This document shows positions 1-10,996 of a stretch of DNA of 64,000 nt, piece by piece. Position numbers and translations under genes: made by a program. The notes beneath the pieces are model-generated. The model saw only the letters and a program-made list of their open reading frames with translations. It did no database searches and was not told where the DNA came from. The first letter of the stretch is position 1; every line of letters starts with the position of its first letter. Origin of the DNA: Nephrocerus scutellatus (Eukaryota; Arthropoda; Insecta; Diptera; Pipunculidae); assembly GCA_947095585.1 (NCBI GenBank), contig OX352763.1, positions 14,061,462 to 14,125,461 of the forward strand, read 5' to 3'.

Positions 1-455
1 TCCACGACATTGTACTGTATGTCTGGAAACATTGAATTGCAAAGCTAAGCGTCTGATGCTGGTTTATGGATCAATTGTAACAGCTTCCAGTATTCTTTCA
101 TCAGTCGAAATTCTTCATACTTCTGGAGCTCCCGCGTTAGGTCGTGTATTTGAAAGTGATCCCGTTTCTCTCCTACACTAGGAAATCGTCGGTTAGGATT
201 ATTTCTTGGCAACCTTTTTTAAAATTTTACCTGCTGCACGTTTTTCCAAGTATCATAAAATCTAAGTTTTTCCGCAAACTTGTTGATTTTTATTATTGTT
301 ACGTTCATAAGAAAAAAATGTTCCGGCTTGAAACTAAATGATAGGTCCACCGATGATTGGGCTAGACTTTCTGCTTGCTGAATCAAATCGCACTAGAGTT
401 TTACTCCAAATCTTAAAACGTTGCGCTTACTACGCATTTTCTGGAGAGAATTGAC

Positions 456-560
456 CTCAAAGTCAAAAATTAGCATTAATCTGACAAGATACCTGCACCG
501 ACTCCATCCTTTATCTTGGATCCGTCAGTGAATGTTGTTGCGTCAAATTGCTTCGTTACT
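456..560 (-). mobile_element. Non-LTR retrotransposon relic, RNase H segment
   Basis: The reverse strand at about 481-535 reads FTDGSKIKDGVGAGI, the opening motif of the RNase H domain carried by LOA- and R1-related LINEs (the D of TDGS is a catalytic aspartate). The frame is lost on both sides. Reverse-strand reading of 1-140 gives other protein-like fragments that may belong to the same relic, but I cannot place them. The rest of 1-455 shows nothing recognisable. Confidence 0.55.
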
Positions 561-1220
561 GCCCCATGGGCAAGAAAACTGGAACAGGCATTGAAAATGT
601 TGGATAACTGAAGACTCAAACAAGATATCAACTTTATTTAAACGCAGAGCAATTTCCGTTAACATGGGTCAGGGGTACACGAAAGTAAGCTTTTTCGTAA
701 ATTCATGATAAATGATGTCAACATTGGAGATAGACCCTTACTTTAAAAAAAAAAATTTTCTTAGAATATACCCAAGAATCATTTCCTTAATTATCCTTGA
801 CGAATTAGGGGACACCCTGTATAATGTACAACAATCTTCCAACAAAATAATTTAAATGCATCATGACATTTTTTATATGTGAGAAATGATTAGCTTTTAT
901 TTTACTAAATAAATATATAAAAAATTGCTTTTTTTAATTTATGTATTAAATACAGAGCTTTCGTTAACTCATTTTACTTTTTGATTTAATCAGCGACGCA
1001 GATGTTGGGGTATTTTTAAAAATATTACGATTTTATGTGTGCCTTAAATGAAGAATGGGTAACATAAAGAAAACAACAATGAGTAGTAGTGTAATTTGTA
1101 AGCGTGTTATTAAAGGACTTATCCATTGATCATTCCCATTTTTTTCCACAGATGGTAAACATATTTTAACATTACATTAAAAAAAGTTGTAATCAGTGGT
1201 TGATAAGAAACCTGAGCAGT
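561..1220. other. AT-rich spacer downstream of CCT2, no gene seen
   Basis: This lies 3' of the CCT2 stop codon. It is AT-rich, and no coding segment or structured element was recognised. It includes a motif near 810-825 (ACACCCTGTATAAT) of the kind seen at transposon ends, but without a partner. Confidence 0.4.
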
Positions 1221-3182
1221 TTAACAATAGCCACGATCTGGAACACGCTTCCTTGGTGCACACCGAATGATGTCATCAACACGCAAAATCATTTCAGCTG
1301 CTTCGGCCGCGGACATGAGTACTTGCCGCTTTACGGCATATGACTCCGTGATGCCCAAAGCCTTCATGCAACCGATTTTACCATTTTCCATGTCCAAACC
1401 GGTCGAATTTTTACCTTGAGCATGTGCGGCACGTAATTCTGAGATGAGTTGGGCAGAATCGTAGCCGGCGTTGTCGGCGATCGCGGTGGGTAGCGTTAGA
1501 AGTGCTTCTACAAACAAAAATAAATACAAAATTAAGAATTTAAGAAAGACATCAGCTAAGCAAGTTTTACTCACTTCCAAACGCTTCGACTGCAATAGCT
1601 TCCTTGCCAGCAGTTTCACCAGCCTTCTTGAAGACGGCATTTGCCATCAGTGCTTCAGAGCAACCGCCACCGTAAACAATGCGGGATTCCTTTACAGTGG
1701 CTGCCAACACACAGAGTGCATCATGCAATGATCGATCAGCTTCATCGATAATTTGCTGTGTTGCACCGCGGATTACAATGGTACAAGCTTCGCCAAGCTT
1801 TACTCCGCTGAAACGCAACAAAGTGTCCTCGCCAATCATCACTTGCTCAATGACATCGCATTCGCCAAGCTTCACGAGGGCAGGATTGTCAAATGTCGAT
1901 ACAATCTCTCCTCCAGTGACCAAAGCCAAACGCTCGATACCATCAAAATCGGCATGTTCAATAGCCATCACACCAGCATCAGCAAACAACTGTTCTGGGT
2001 AATTATAAATCAATTGCCTGTTGATGAATACGTTGCAATTGTGATTTAAGATTTTTTGGACTTTGTCCTTCATTTTCTCCTTCTCAGCTAATTCCAGATC
2101 GGCAATCTTGGTCAGCGAATCAACCTTAATATGACTGCCAAACACCTTAATCTTGTCAGTATCCATGGGCGTATTGGCAATAAGGATTTTTGCCTTTTCT
2201 ATCTGAGAAGTAATAGATAGTAGTGTTATATTAATACATGTGTAACAAAATGCATAATAGACATTATACCAAAGAAGTAATTATCACTTAAAATTCATGT
2301 GGTTGTTTGTTCCGCCTTCAAACTCGTCAAAATGGCTGTGATATGGATTCAAATACATTCATAAATCACAGCCGTTTTAACGCAATGAAGACGCAAAACT
2401 GCGCTATCAAGCGTTTCCGTCGTTGTGGCCCATTACGTATCAAAAAAAAAACCGAAAATAGCATATGATTTCCATATAATGTGCCCACAACATACCCTTT
2501 GAGGTTGATGAACTCCAGGCTTCTTGTCCAGCAAGAAACCCTCATCCAAAAATGAATCATCTAGTGTGCCTCCAGTCTTTTTAATTATATGGATAGCATT
2601 AAGCTCTCCAGACCCTTTTAGCCGAAGAACAGCATCAACAGCCAGTTTTGCAAAGAACTCCTTGTGCTGGTGTAAAATTTTTGATGACAATGTGGTACGA
2701 GCGATGTTCAAAAGGTCCTCCTTAAACTTAAGATCGTTCGCAGAATTGTCTTGCGACGTCTGTGTAAGTGCCTCGCGGGCAACATGTGTGGCCAAGCGCC
2801 ATCCAGCAATAATTATCTGTGGATGCAATTTCTGTTCGACTAGTTTTTCAGCCTGACGGAGGAGTTCCGCAGCAAGAACGGTTACGGATGTGGTACCATC
2901 ACCGACTTCTTCGTCCTGGACTCGAGACATATCTACTAGGATTTTCGCAGCTGGATTATCAACGCCAACGGCGCGCAAAATAGTCGCACCATCATTTGTA
3001 ACTTCAACCTGCCCGGCATTACGACCATGGGAAACGAGAATTTTATCCATTCCTTTGGGGCCAAGAGTGCTCTTTACCAAATCGCCAATGGCAATTGCGC
3101 CAATGAACGAAGAAAGCCGAGCCATTTCCCCTTTTTCCTCTTGAGCTTCATTCTTTAGAATGCGAACTGGATTGAGTGACAT
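1221..3182 (-). CDS. CCT2: T-complex protein 1 subunit beta (chaperonin CCT2)
   Basis: This is the beta subunit of the cytosolic TRiC/CCT chaperonin, which folds actin, tubulin and other proteins by ATP hydrolysis. Exons read on the minus strand are 3182-2496, 2202-1575 and 1507-1221. They join in frame (donors GTATGT and GTGAGT, acceptors TCAG and GTAG) to about 533 aa, the usual family length. Visible group II chaperonin signatures are [20 protein letters not shown] near the N-terminus, [24 protein letters not shown] (ATP and Mg binding loop) and [10 protein letters not shown] before the last exon. The start [19 protein letters not shown] matches the beta-subunit N-terminus. The C-terminus ends in [12 protein letters not shown]-less tail and no obvious internal lesion suggest a functional single-copy housekeeping gene. 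The flanking 3.2-4.06 kb is probably its promoter side. Confidence 0.96.
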
Positions 3183-4060
3183 CTCCTAAATTAAATAAGA
3201 GTTGAGATTGCAGGTTGAGAAATAGAAAGTAGGGAAAAAATTAAAAAAGTTTTCTTCTATTCAGTCATAACAAGGTGGTGTGCACTGCCGCGGGAACCTA
3301 ACCTAACATTTTGCAAGCTTCCTTCTAATACGAAATACCAAGTAGACGACGGCTTCACTACGACAAAATGATTCACGCGTCGAAAGCAATGCGTTTTTTT
3401 CGCCGCGTCCAGAAATTTCTTTCCGTTTCTTTAGCAGCAATGCAAATTTTTATTTTCTTATATTTTGATTAAGATATTCTTACTTGTATTAATGAATGCA
3501 AACATCTTAAGTACTTAAAATTATTTGATGTGGCGTCTCACGTGTAATTTGACGGAGAAATAAAATGCTTTTTGAAATGCGTTTTTTCGGCGATGGTCGC
3601 TTATCGACTGTGTGAACACCCGGCATAATTAACTGTTGATTTCCCTACAAATTTATTAAATACCCAGTTTTTTGTTGTTAACACTATCTTAAAATAATGT
3701 AATACACTTAATATCATTTATTCAATTTACAAATTCCAAATATTTTTACCATTTTCAGCAACTCTTATATTTTTCTATTCACAGCACAAGGAAAACACCC
3801 GAATGAAAAATTGAAAATGGCCGTAGTGCGTAGTGTGTTCTACTTCTACTGTGGCCTGTGGAACTGGATGGGTGATTTTGTTCTGCGTTGTGGATTGTAA
3901 TTATATATTGGAAATCTCGCTCTAATCAATTATAGGTTGCATTTTGTGCCTAATGAAATGAAAGAAAGATAACTCTAAATTATCTTCCATTTCATTTCTC
4001 TTTTAAAACTTGATTGTATTGTCGATTAGGTAGTGTCGTGTTATTTATGTCGTTTTTTTT
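3183..4060. other. 5' flank of CCT2, no further gene seen
   Basis: This sequence is immediately upstream of the CCT2 start codon. It contains a 5' leader candidate, and AACCTAACCTAAC near 3295-3306. No protein-coding exon with family similarity was recognised. Confidence 0.4.
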
Positions 4061-4074
4061 CTCAGCACTCGAGC

Positions 4075-4455
4075 TCAGATTTTTTTTCGAACACGAAAAG
4101 CGAAAATCTTTTGTTGACATAGTTTTGTTACAAGTGTGTGTAATGCGTAGTTCTGAAAAGTCATTTTTTGTTTTCTTCTTCCATTTCACAAAACGGGTTC
4201 CTCAAAGTATATACTAATAAAATATATGTATTTTTGCAAGAAAAAAGGATAATTACGGAAAATTTAGTGCTTTCAGAAGTCAATGACAAATTGTGCTGCG
4301 TGCCAAGCAAAATGACATCAGTTGTTGGTGTTAGTAAAAAGAGGGGTAAATTTCCCAAAATATCCAGATCCGTTAGAGGGGAAATCCGAATTACCGTAGA
4401 TTTCTTTTTAGAGAAAACAAACAACTTGATAACTCAATAAAACGACATTAGGGTC
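4075..4455. repeat. Dispersed repeat, copy 1 (partner at 10120-10345)
   Basis: Blocks GAACACGAAAAGCGAAAATC (about 4088) and GGGGTAAATTTCCCAAAATA (about 4344) recur with few changes near 10140 and 10213. The second copy lacks about 130 bp between them. Several open frames here are only chance readings of this repeat. The family was not identified. Confidence 0.45.
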
Positions 4456-4472
4456 TGTTTGATAATTAGCAT

Positions 4473-4619
4473 GGCGTATTTTATCTGTTTTTTATTTCCG
4501 AGGAATAAGGAATTACAACAACAATTGCACTATCTTTTTCCTTCTTTGGAATAAGAAAACCTGCTGTTTTGCTGGTTTTCAAATTCTAAATCCTTATTCC
4601 TCAACAAATAAAGTACGCC
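4473..4619. mobile_element. MITE with inverted termini, family 1 copy A
   Basis: The left end GGCGTATTTTATCTG then GAGGAATAAGGAAT is mirrored by the right end, which on the reverse strand reads GGCGTACTTTATTTG then GAGGAATAAGG. The interior (ACAACAACAATTGCACT, AAACCTGCTGTTT) is shared with the element at 18031-18180. This is a short non-autonomous DNA transposon of about 147 bp. The superfamily is unknown. Confidence 0.65.
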
Positions 4620-6136
4620 TATTTTTCCTTTTAAAATGCGTTTTACAAAATCATAAATGCGGGATGCGGGATTTCGGTATACGGGATTTTGAGATTTGGC
4701 ATTACGTATCCAACCCGACAAATCTAATCGAAGATACACATTTGTGCAAATAAAATACGCCCCATATTACATTGTTTTGTTTTTACGGGATTTTGAATTT
4801 GCGGAATTTAGTACTTACGGTATTATATAAATTTACGGGATTTCGGAAATGGGTCCATACAAAGATTTGAACTAAAAACGGTTGTGGCGATACTGACAGG
4901 ACACTGCCTTCAGGGCAAACACGCGAGAAGGTTGGATATCGAATACAATGACTTCTGCAGAAGCTGCATTAAAGGCGAAAATATTGAGAAAAACTAGCTT
5001 TCACAGTGCTATTGTAGGGTGGCCAGCTCCGCAAAAAGCGACGTATAAGACAGGTGGAAAAACTGCGACTCTTGTAACACATAAAGACAAGTTTAGCCAA
5101 AACTGGACTTAAAGCGTCCGACATTAGCGTACATCGTAGTAGAGTTGGGGACGAGCCCAGCGCTTATCTAGCGTTGCTTCATTGCAGGAGTAAACCTTAC
5201 AGCCCCACGATACATCCCCAGAACGAAACTGGGTCCGCACCATAGTTGTCCCAGTCCAGGCAGTCCTCTGAAGAGTTCCGTAACCGAAGCCATCTCATTT
5301 ACCATCAGGACAGCAAGCTATCCCGAATTTCCAAACGGGACCTTGTTCAGATCTGGCATCAAGGATCATTCGTTTAGGTAGGAGTGCCTGGTCATTTGCA
5401 AGGCAAATCCTTCCGGAACTTCGAACCCTAGGGTCGAGATTAGGGATTAAACCCCGCGCTTACCCGGCTTTCGCCATTAAGCTTACTCTCTATTAACATA
5501 TCTAAGCCGAACGGGTTGAAACCAAATAATGGCATTTAATGAATAATCTCTGAGACCTCGAAAACGGCAAAGTGCTACACATACTTCGATTCATTGGGCC
5601 ACCACACACGAGCCTTATTCTACAGGGAGGAAAACCAGTTTTATTCCATACTTCAAGCACATACGGAAAGAACTATGCTGGGGGAAGAATGTGTATATAT
5701 CAACCATTTTTCATTGCATTTGTTTTTTGTTATACCTCAAATATGAAAATTTGTGTGTTTTTGTCTTCGTTATTCCAGTTTGGGGGAAGATTTTATTCCG
5801 TTTCATTCTGCGCTCTCCGTTTCCCACACAAACGAACTCGATTTTTCCCCGGTCGAATTCATCCCGTTTGTAGAAACCCATTAAGAACATTTGCTGATAC
5901 CTAACCTAACCTAACCTTGATTAACGGCAACAGATTTCACGTTAAATTTTTGTACTCTTAGCTAATTTTATTATACATGAATTGGTATAGGTAGATGAAT
6001 GCTTAAAATCAATATTTTACTTACACAAATTTGAAACGTAAATTTATTATATACACCAGTTGTTATTATTTTTATATTTTTAATATACATCTAGAGCTAA
6101 GAAATAATAATGCATTTTTTATATCCTATTTTGTCA
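4620..6136. other. Repeat-like spacer, no gene recognised
   Basis: 4640-4860 contains several dispersed ACGGGATTTTGA-like words. 5100-5480 is richer in GC than its surroundings and looks like old transposon sequence, but it gives no recognisable protein. 5572-5904 has an open frame of 110 codons with no family resemblance. CTAACCTAACCTAACCT occurs near 5902. Confidence 0.35.
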
Positions 6137-6813
6137 TTAGTCCACAGCCATGGCTATCGCTTGGGCTCTAACGCGTTTTTCATATTCCAGACGGTTATGA
6201 CTGAAAACAAAAACCATACAAATTCTGGTTAACGTGTTGGAATTTTAAACATCTTAAGGGGTTTACCAATAAATATCAGAAGCTTCAGGTTGAGCGGGAG
6301 AGTTTATATTTGGTTCGTTTAACAAATATTGAATTCCCAATAAAATCTGTTTAATTGTAAATGCAGGACGCCAGACGCTAAGCAACGAAAAGCATACCAT
6401 TCCTTCAGAGTAAACGTTTGGGTGAAATACTGGTGGTTCAAACTTGCATATTGGCGGGTTTGAAGGATAGCCGTCGTTAAAGATCATTTTCATTTTGTAA
6501 AGACCATTTTCCCACGGAGTCTGAAAAAAATGAAAATTATGATACATATACAAGTAATTTTGGATTAGAATCGTTGTTAGGATTTACTTACCCCTTTTCT
6601 GCCAGGAATGGCACAGTCCCATATGATTGAGTTTAACATTCCGTCTGGATTTTTCATGGGCTTAGCGACAAATCCCTTAAGATAAAATAAAGATATGCAA
6701 TTATTTACTTTTATAGGGTCGCTAAGACAATTCTGCATTCTACTTACAAATGGATGATCTTTTCGCCACGCTTTTCGCTCCTCGCCAAGTCGAGCTATTG
6801 CTATACCAGACAT
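6137..6813 (-). CDS. Divergent Ubc9-like SUMO E2 paralogue (tandem copy)
   Basis: This is a tandem paralogue of the Ubc9 gene at 7740-8407, with the same four-exon structure: 6813-6748, 6675-6592, 6520-6267 and 6200-6137. All splice sites and the frame are intact, giving 155 aa versus 158. Exon 1 is identical in nucleotides to the partner, including the basic helix [10 protein letters not shown]. Exon 3 is heavily altered. The catalytic Cys (human Ubc9 position 93) and the HPN-Y motif survive ([14 protein letters not shown]). The acidic loop after it (EEDKD in human) is cut to SV by a 9-nt deletion. Asp127 becomes Ser and Tyr134 becomes Ser, both residues that contact substrate lysine or the SUMO consensus. 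I infer an enzyme with changed or lost target recognition, or a gene in early decay with its ORF still open. Confidence 0.85.
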
Positions 6814-7739
6814 ATTTTGAAATTTTTTAAGCTTATAAAACTTAATTGATATGTAACCAATACTAAGAATTTGAAATCGTCGAAATTTTTATGAGTTTGG
6901 AAAGCGTTTTTACTTTTAGTATATTATTTTATTTTATTAACAAATAGCTGGCGAAATCGATGAAACTAGAAATTAATATCAGCTCCCACTAGGAACATCT
7001 AGTTTTTCAATAAAAATTGATATATAAGGTACATTCTATATATAGTTTTTTTATTGTAATTACTAATTGGACTAATTTCGTAGATGTTGCCCATCAATTT
7101 TCATCTTTACTTTAATTGAAATTTTTGATAGGTAGTCGTCGGTATTTTTGGTCTAACAGATAAATGGCCAAGAGTACAACACTTGGATCCAGCAACACAC
7201 AAGTTATAGCGATATCGATACGATCGTTGCATTCTTGCATATTATCTTACGGTACCAGGACCTGACCCCGGTTATAGAGCCAAATATAATGATGATGATG
7301 ATCTTACGGTACAGCCGCACATATGTTCTCCTATATAAGATAAATTCTGTTTTAATTCGTTTTTCTGAGATAACTCCATGTAAAGATTAAGAATATGAGA
7401 TGTTTGCAGCACCCACTGATTTCCAATCAGTGGGTAATGGCAAGAAAATACAAACTCAAATAAGTTTCCCGTTTTTTTTTCTTAGTAAGTTTATTATGCA
7501 TGAAATAATCGTTTAAAGGCATAGATAAAATGCCTAAAACCAACTATTCAATTAAAAAAAAATTAAAACGTATACACGCTTTTCTTTGTCTTGTACAACG
7601 TAGCCGGCTATGGAATAACTGAACCATTAGATTACCCTAGTTATTATTGTAATTTAGTGTTATTTTATATTTATATTTTAAATTTAGAGCTAGAAAATAA
7701 TATTGAATTGTTTGCAGATAGATGTATCCTTTTTCGTTA
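6814..7739. other. Spacer between the two Ubc9 copies
   Basis: About 70 bp directly upstream of each start codon are similar between the two copies, and 7640-7739 resembles 6060-6136. The duplicated unit therefore included promoter-proximal and 3' untranslated sequence. The offset between copies is 1594 bp. The remainder is AT-rich, with ATGATGATGATGATC near 7290. No gene was seen. Confidence 0.5.
7213..7220. promoter_or_regulatory. DRE-like site TATCGATA
   Basis: A perfect palindrome TATCGATA matches the DREF-binding core common in promoters of fly growth and replication genes. It sits 400 bp upstream of the divergent Ubc9 copy. A chance occurrence is possible. Confidence 0.3.
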
Positions 7740-8407
7740 TTACTCAACAGCCATGGCTCTCGCTTGGGCTCTTACACGTTTTTCATATTCTAGACGGTTT
7801 TGACTGAAAACAAAGATCATACAAATTCGTGTTAACTTTTTGGAATTAAGGGATTTACCAATAAATAGTATAAGCTTCAGCTTGAGCGGGATCCTTTATA
7901 TTTGGTTCGTTTAATAAATCTTGAATTCCCAATAAAATCTGTTTAATTGTAATTGCAGGACGCCAGTCCTTCTCTTCGTCGAGCAACGATAAGCATACTG
8001 TTCCTGAAGGGTACACGTTTGGGTGAAATAGTGGCGGTTCAAACTTGCACTTTGGTGGACTTGTAGGATAGTCGTCTTTAAAAATCATTTTCATTTTGTA
8101 AAGACCATTTTCCCACGGAGTCTAAAAAAATGAAAATTGTAGTACACATACAGTTTATTTTGGTTTATAGTCATTGTTAGGTATTTACTTACCCCTTTTC
8201 TTCCAGGAATGGCACAGTCCCATATCATTAAGTTTAACATTCCGTCTGGATTTTTCATGGGCTTAGCGACAAATCCCTAAAGATAAAATAAAGATATGCA
8301 ATTATTTACCTTTATACGGTCGCTAAGACAATTCTACTTACAAATGGATGATCTTTTCGCCACGCTTTTCGCTCCTCGCCAAGTCGAGCTATTGCTATAC
8401 CAGACAT
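7740..8407 (-). CDS. lwr: SUMO-conjugating enzyme Ubc9 (lesswright)
   Basis: This is the E2 that accepts SUMO from the E1 dimer and transfers it to lysines in psi-K-x-E motifs of mainly nuclear proteins. Exons are 8407-8342, 8276-8193, 8121-7859 and 7803-7740, which join to 158 aa, exactly the family length. The N-terminal basic helix [10 protein letters not shown], the UBC fold, FHPNVYPSG, catalytic Cys in TVCLSLL, the acidic loop [17 protein letters not shown] (Asp127, Tyr134 equivalents) and the C-terminal helix [14 protein letters not shown] are all present. The last exon is too short for a simple ORF scan but follows a clean TTTTCAG acceptor. This copy looks fully functional and is the probable ancestral gene of the tandem pair. 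Confidence 0.95.
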
Positions 8408-9159
8408 ATTTTGAAATTTTTTAAACTTATAAAAGTGATATGTAACCAATATTACGAATTTAAAAGGTTAAACGGTTTTTTTGTTATCAATTTCTATCTT
8501 GAAAGTGGTAGTTAAATATCTTAAATTTTAAAACAAGATTGAAATATAATGCGAACGCGAAGAAAGACTACAATCTACAAACATGTTAGTTTAGCTTGTT
8601 TCTTGATTGACATCTGCCAGTGTCACAAATTGGCGGTCGTACAGCTATGTTCGAAAATATTTTGTTTTTCATTATTTTCGTTTTTTCTCGGACAGCTTGT
8701 TCGTGAAAACACAATATATTGGGTAAAATAATGTGAATTTATTGGTTTTTAGTACAAAACTATTTCTAACTTTAATCCAATGATTTGTCAATCTTTCTTT
8801 GTTTAGGTTTTTTTTGTTTAAGTCAATTTGATTTGTTAACATAAATGTGCTTGAAGTAATAAATATAATACTATATAAATAATAAGTAACAGCAAACAAA
8901 TATTAAAAAATCGTGTTCTAAAAACATCTCAATTTTAATTTCCCTCATTTGTCCGCTTCAGGCGTAGACTGTACGCTACAAATAAAGTGAATTCTTGCGG
9001 ACAGATAAAAAAAATAATTAAAACTTAATTTCAGCAAGATGAATCAAAATTAAACATTAAAAAAATTTAACTTTATCGTTGTCGCGGACAAGTGGTCAGA
9101 GAAAAAACTAAATAACTATTAGTTATTAATAATTTTTGATTATAATATTGGCTTTTTTT
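8408..9159. other. AT-rich spacer, no gene seen
   Basis: This is the upstream flank of Ubc9. Open frames at 8549-8731 and 8672-8899 overlap on opposite strands, have low-complexity composition and match no family. Confidence 0.4.
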
Positions 9160-9345
9160 GTGTCGGAGAAATCGGAGATCTCCGAGCTCCGACATATCCG
9201 ATAATTCCACTCGGTTTTTTCTCCGATCAGATCTGTGAGTTTATAAAAATTATCTGCTGTGTTTTTTTTAGTATCAGAGAAATTGTTTATTTTTTACCTA
9301 AATGTAGTAGTCGACATGTCCCACGTTTAAAGAAACAACTAGGTT
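9160..9345. repeat. Dispersed repeat, partner at 17700-17890
   Basis: TATCCGATAA, TTTAGTATCA, GTAGTCGAC and GTTTAAAGAAACAA appear in the same order and similar spacing at 9200-9345 and 17745-17885. The 5' part here also contains a short palindrome, GGAGATCTCCGAGCTCCGA. The transposon family was not identified. Confidence 0.5.
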
Positions 9346-9721
9346 AGGTTAGGCTAAGGTGGCTGTCAGTGAAACCGACATACTTAGACCTGTAATGGTC
9401 CATTGTGATACCACACGGATGAGAAAAAATTTGCTCAACCTACTCGATAAATCAATTTAGAGCTTCATATGAAGCGTATAAGACTACCAATGTCAATGTA
9501 TATGAGATCATTAGTGTCGTTGTAGGAGAAAGCTCCTGTATGGAGTTTACGTTTTTGGGAGAGGGCAGAGAAGATGGACAATGGTCTCCTCCTCCTCCTC
9601 CTCATCCAGAGTCCAGTGATGAGACCTACAATAGCGCCGATGTGCGATCTTTTTTAAGAGATCAAACACTTGGAGTTTTTCGGATCCAGCTAGGACTAGA
9701 TCTGTTTTTTCACTATGCAAA

Positions 9722-9879
9722 TACCGTTTTAACGTGTTTAATATTATTAACGTTATTATGTAATAATATTCGACGTTGCGGTTCAAGGCCCAGTTCAAGG
9801 TACCGTTTTTATGTGTTTAATGTTATTAACGTTATTATGTAATAATATTCGACGTTGCGGTTCAAGGCCCAGTTTCTCG
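9722..9879. repeat. 79-bp tandem duplication at a SINE end
   Basis: A unit starting TACCGTTTT and ending GGTTCAAGGCCCAGTT is present twice in direct order (9722 and 9801), differing at only a few bases. The second unit runs straight into the SINE that follows. Near-identity suggests a recent local duplication. Confidence 0.75.
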
Positions 9880-10075
9880 CGACCATTTGTGTTGTGCATG
9901 AAAATGTTTGCACACAAACGGAAGGGACCTACAATTTAATGCCGTATCCAAACGGCGAATTGAGAAGCTTTCCATACCAAGTTATTACTCTCGTATGTTT
10001 GTCAGACATTCTGTGGGACCGTGAAAAATTCATTTTAATGTTTTCTGGGATTTGAACTACGAACCATATTGAGGT
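9845..10075 (-). mobile_element. tRNA-headed SINE, copy 1 (antisense)
   Basis: On the reverse strand this begins with a B-box-like head (GGTTCGTAGTTCAAATCCCA) and continues through TTTTTCACGGTCCCACAG, then the body shared with 18848-19150, 28432-28590, 43105-43345 and 46215-46305. The body has the marker words TTGTGTCCAAAA, CACAAATGG and CTTGGACCGCA. Confidence 0.65.
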
Positions 10076-10119
10076 TAATTTTTTTCCTAAAAACTCTGCC
10101 CTAGAGCGCGATCGAACGC

Positions 10120-10345
10120 AGTTTTTTTCAAAAGGGAAATCGAACACGAATGGCGAAAATCTTATGTTTACATTTTTTTGTTGCATGTGTTGTTGTTGTG
10201 TTAGTATAAAGATGGGTAAATCTCCCAAAATATACATCTGTTTTCGCTCTACGGTAGAGTCGTTTTGAAGGGGAAACGAACAAGTTGACAGCCAAAAAAA
10301 ATCTGGGGTAGTGTTTTACGAAGAAAAAAAAACGACATAACTTAA
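10120..10345. repeat. Dispersed repeat, copy 2 (partner at 4075-4455)
   Basis: Shares GAACACGAATGGCGAAAATC, GTGTTAGTATAAAGATGGG and CTCCCAAAATATA with the 4.1-4.45 kb repeat, with a deletion between blocks. 10346-10996 holds no recognised element and is the promoter side of Tip60. Confidence 0.45.
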
Positions 10346-10996
10346 CCACTGATCCACGGCGCACATTGAATATAGTTACTCCACTTTTGAATCCTATGCC
10401 TCTTTCGATTTGCTCAAACATTACCAGACACCACATCCACGGTTAAGCTGTCAAAATAACTGAATTTTTTTGGTTTTCGTGTTAAATGCTTTAAAAAACT
10501 AAAACAAAACAAACCAAAATGTCAAAAACAAATATTCTGCTTGCTCTCTCCTCGCCATCTTTATGAGTAAACGAAACCATACCCGTCGATTGACGGCTTG
10601 TAAAAAAATTAAAGCGTTGGTTACAAAAATTTGAAAATAAAACGCAAAATCAAACATTACGGGAGTTAGTTCGCAAATAGAACGTCAAAACACAATTTAA
10701 AGAGAGAAATCATAAGTTTATCATGCATATCGTAAGTGGCACTAGAATCTCAACAACTATTGCTATTTTTCTGCCTAAATATAATAGTTTGACAGGCAGT
10801 GGGTAATCAAAAAATGTTTTGCAAAATTGTGAAATTTGAACGAGAAACACAAAAGTAAATGACAAGCACAGCGAGAGTCACGTTTATCAAAACAAATAAT
10901 GCTTGATATAGTATACGAAAGAAAGTAATTGAATAAAGTTTTTGTTGATATTGTTAAAAAAATTCCGGAAGTATTGGTAAAAATTCAAATTCAAAG

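Noticed and set aside
4014..4440. Overlapping ORFs on both strands
   Set aside because: They coincide with a dispersed repeat also found at 10120-10345 where the frames are not kept.
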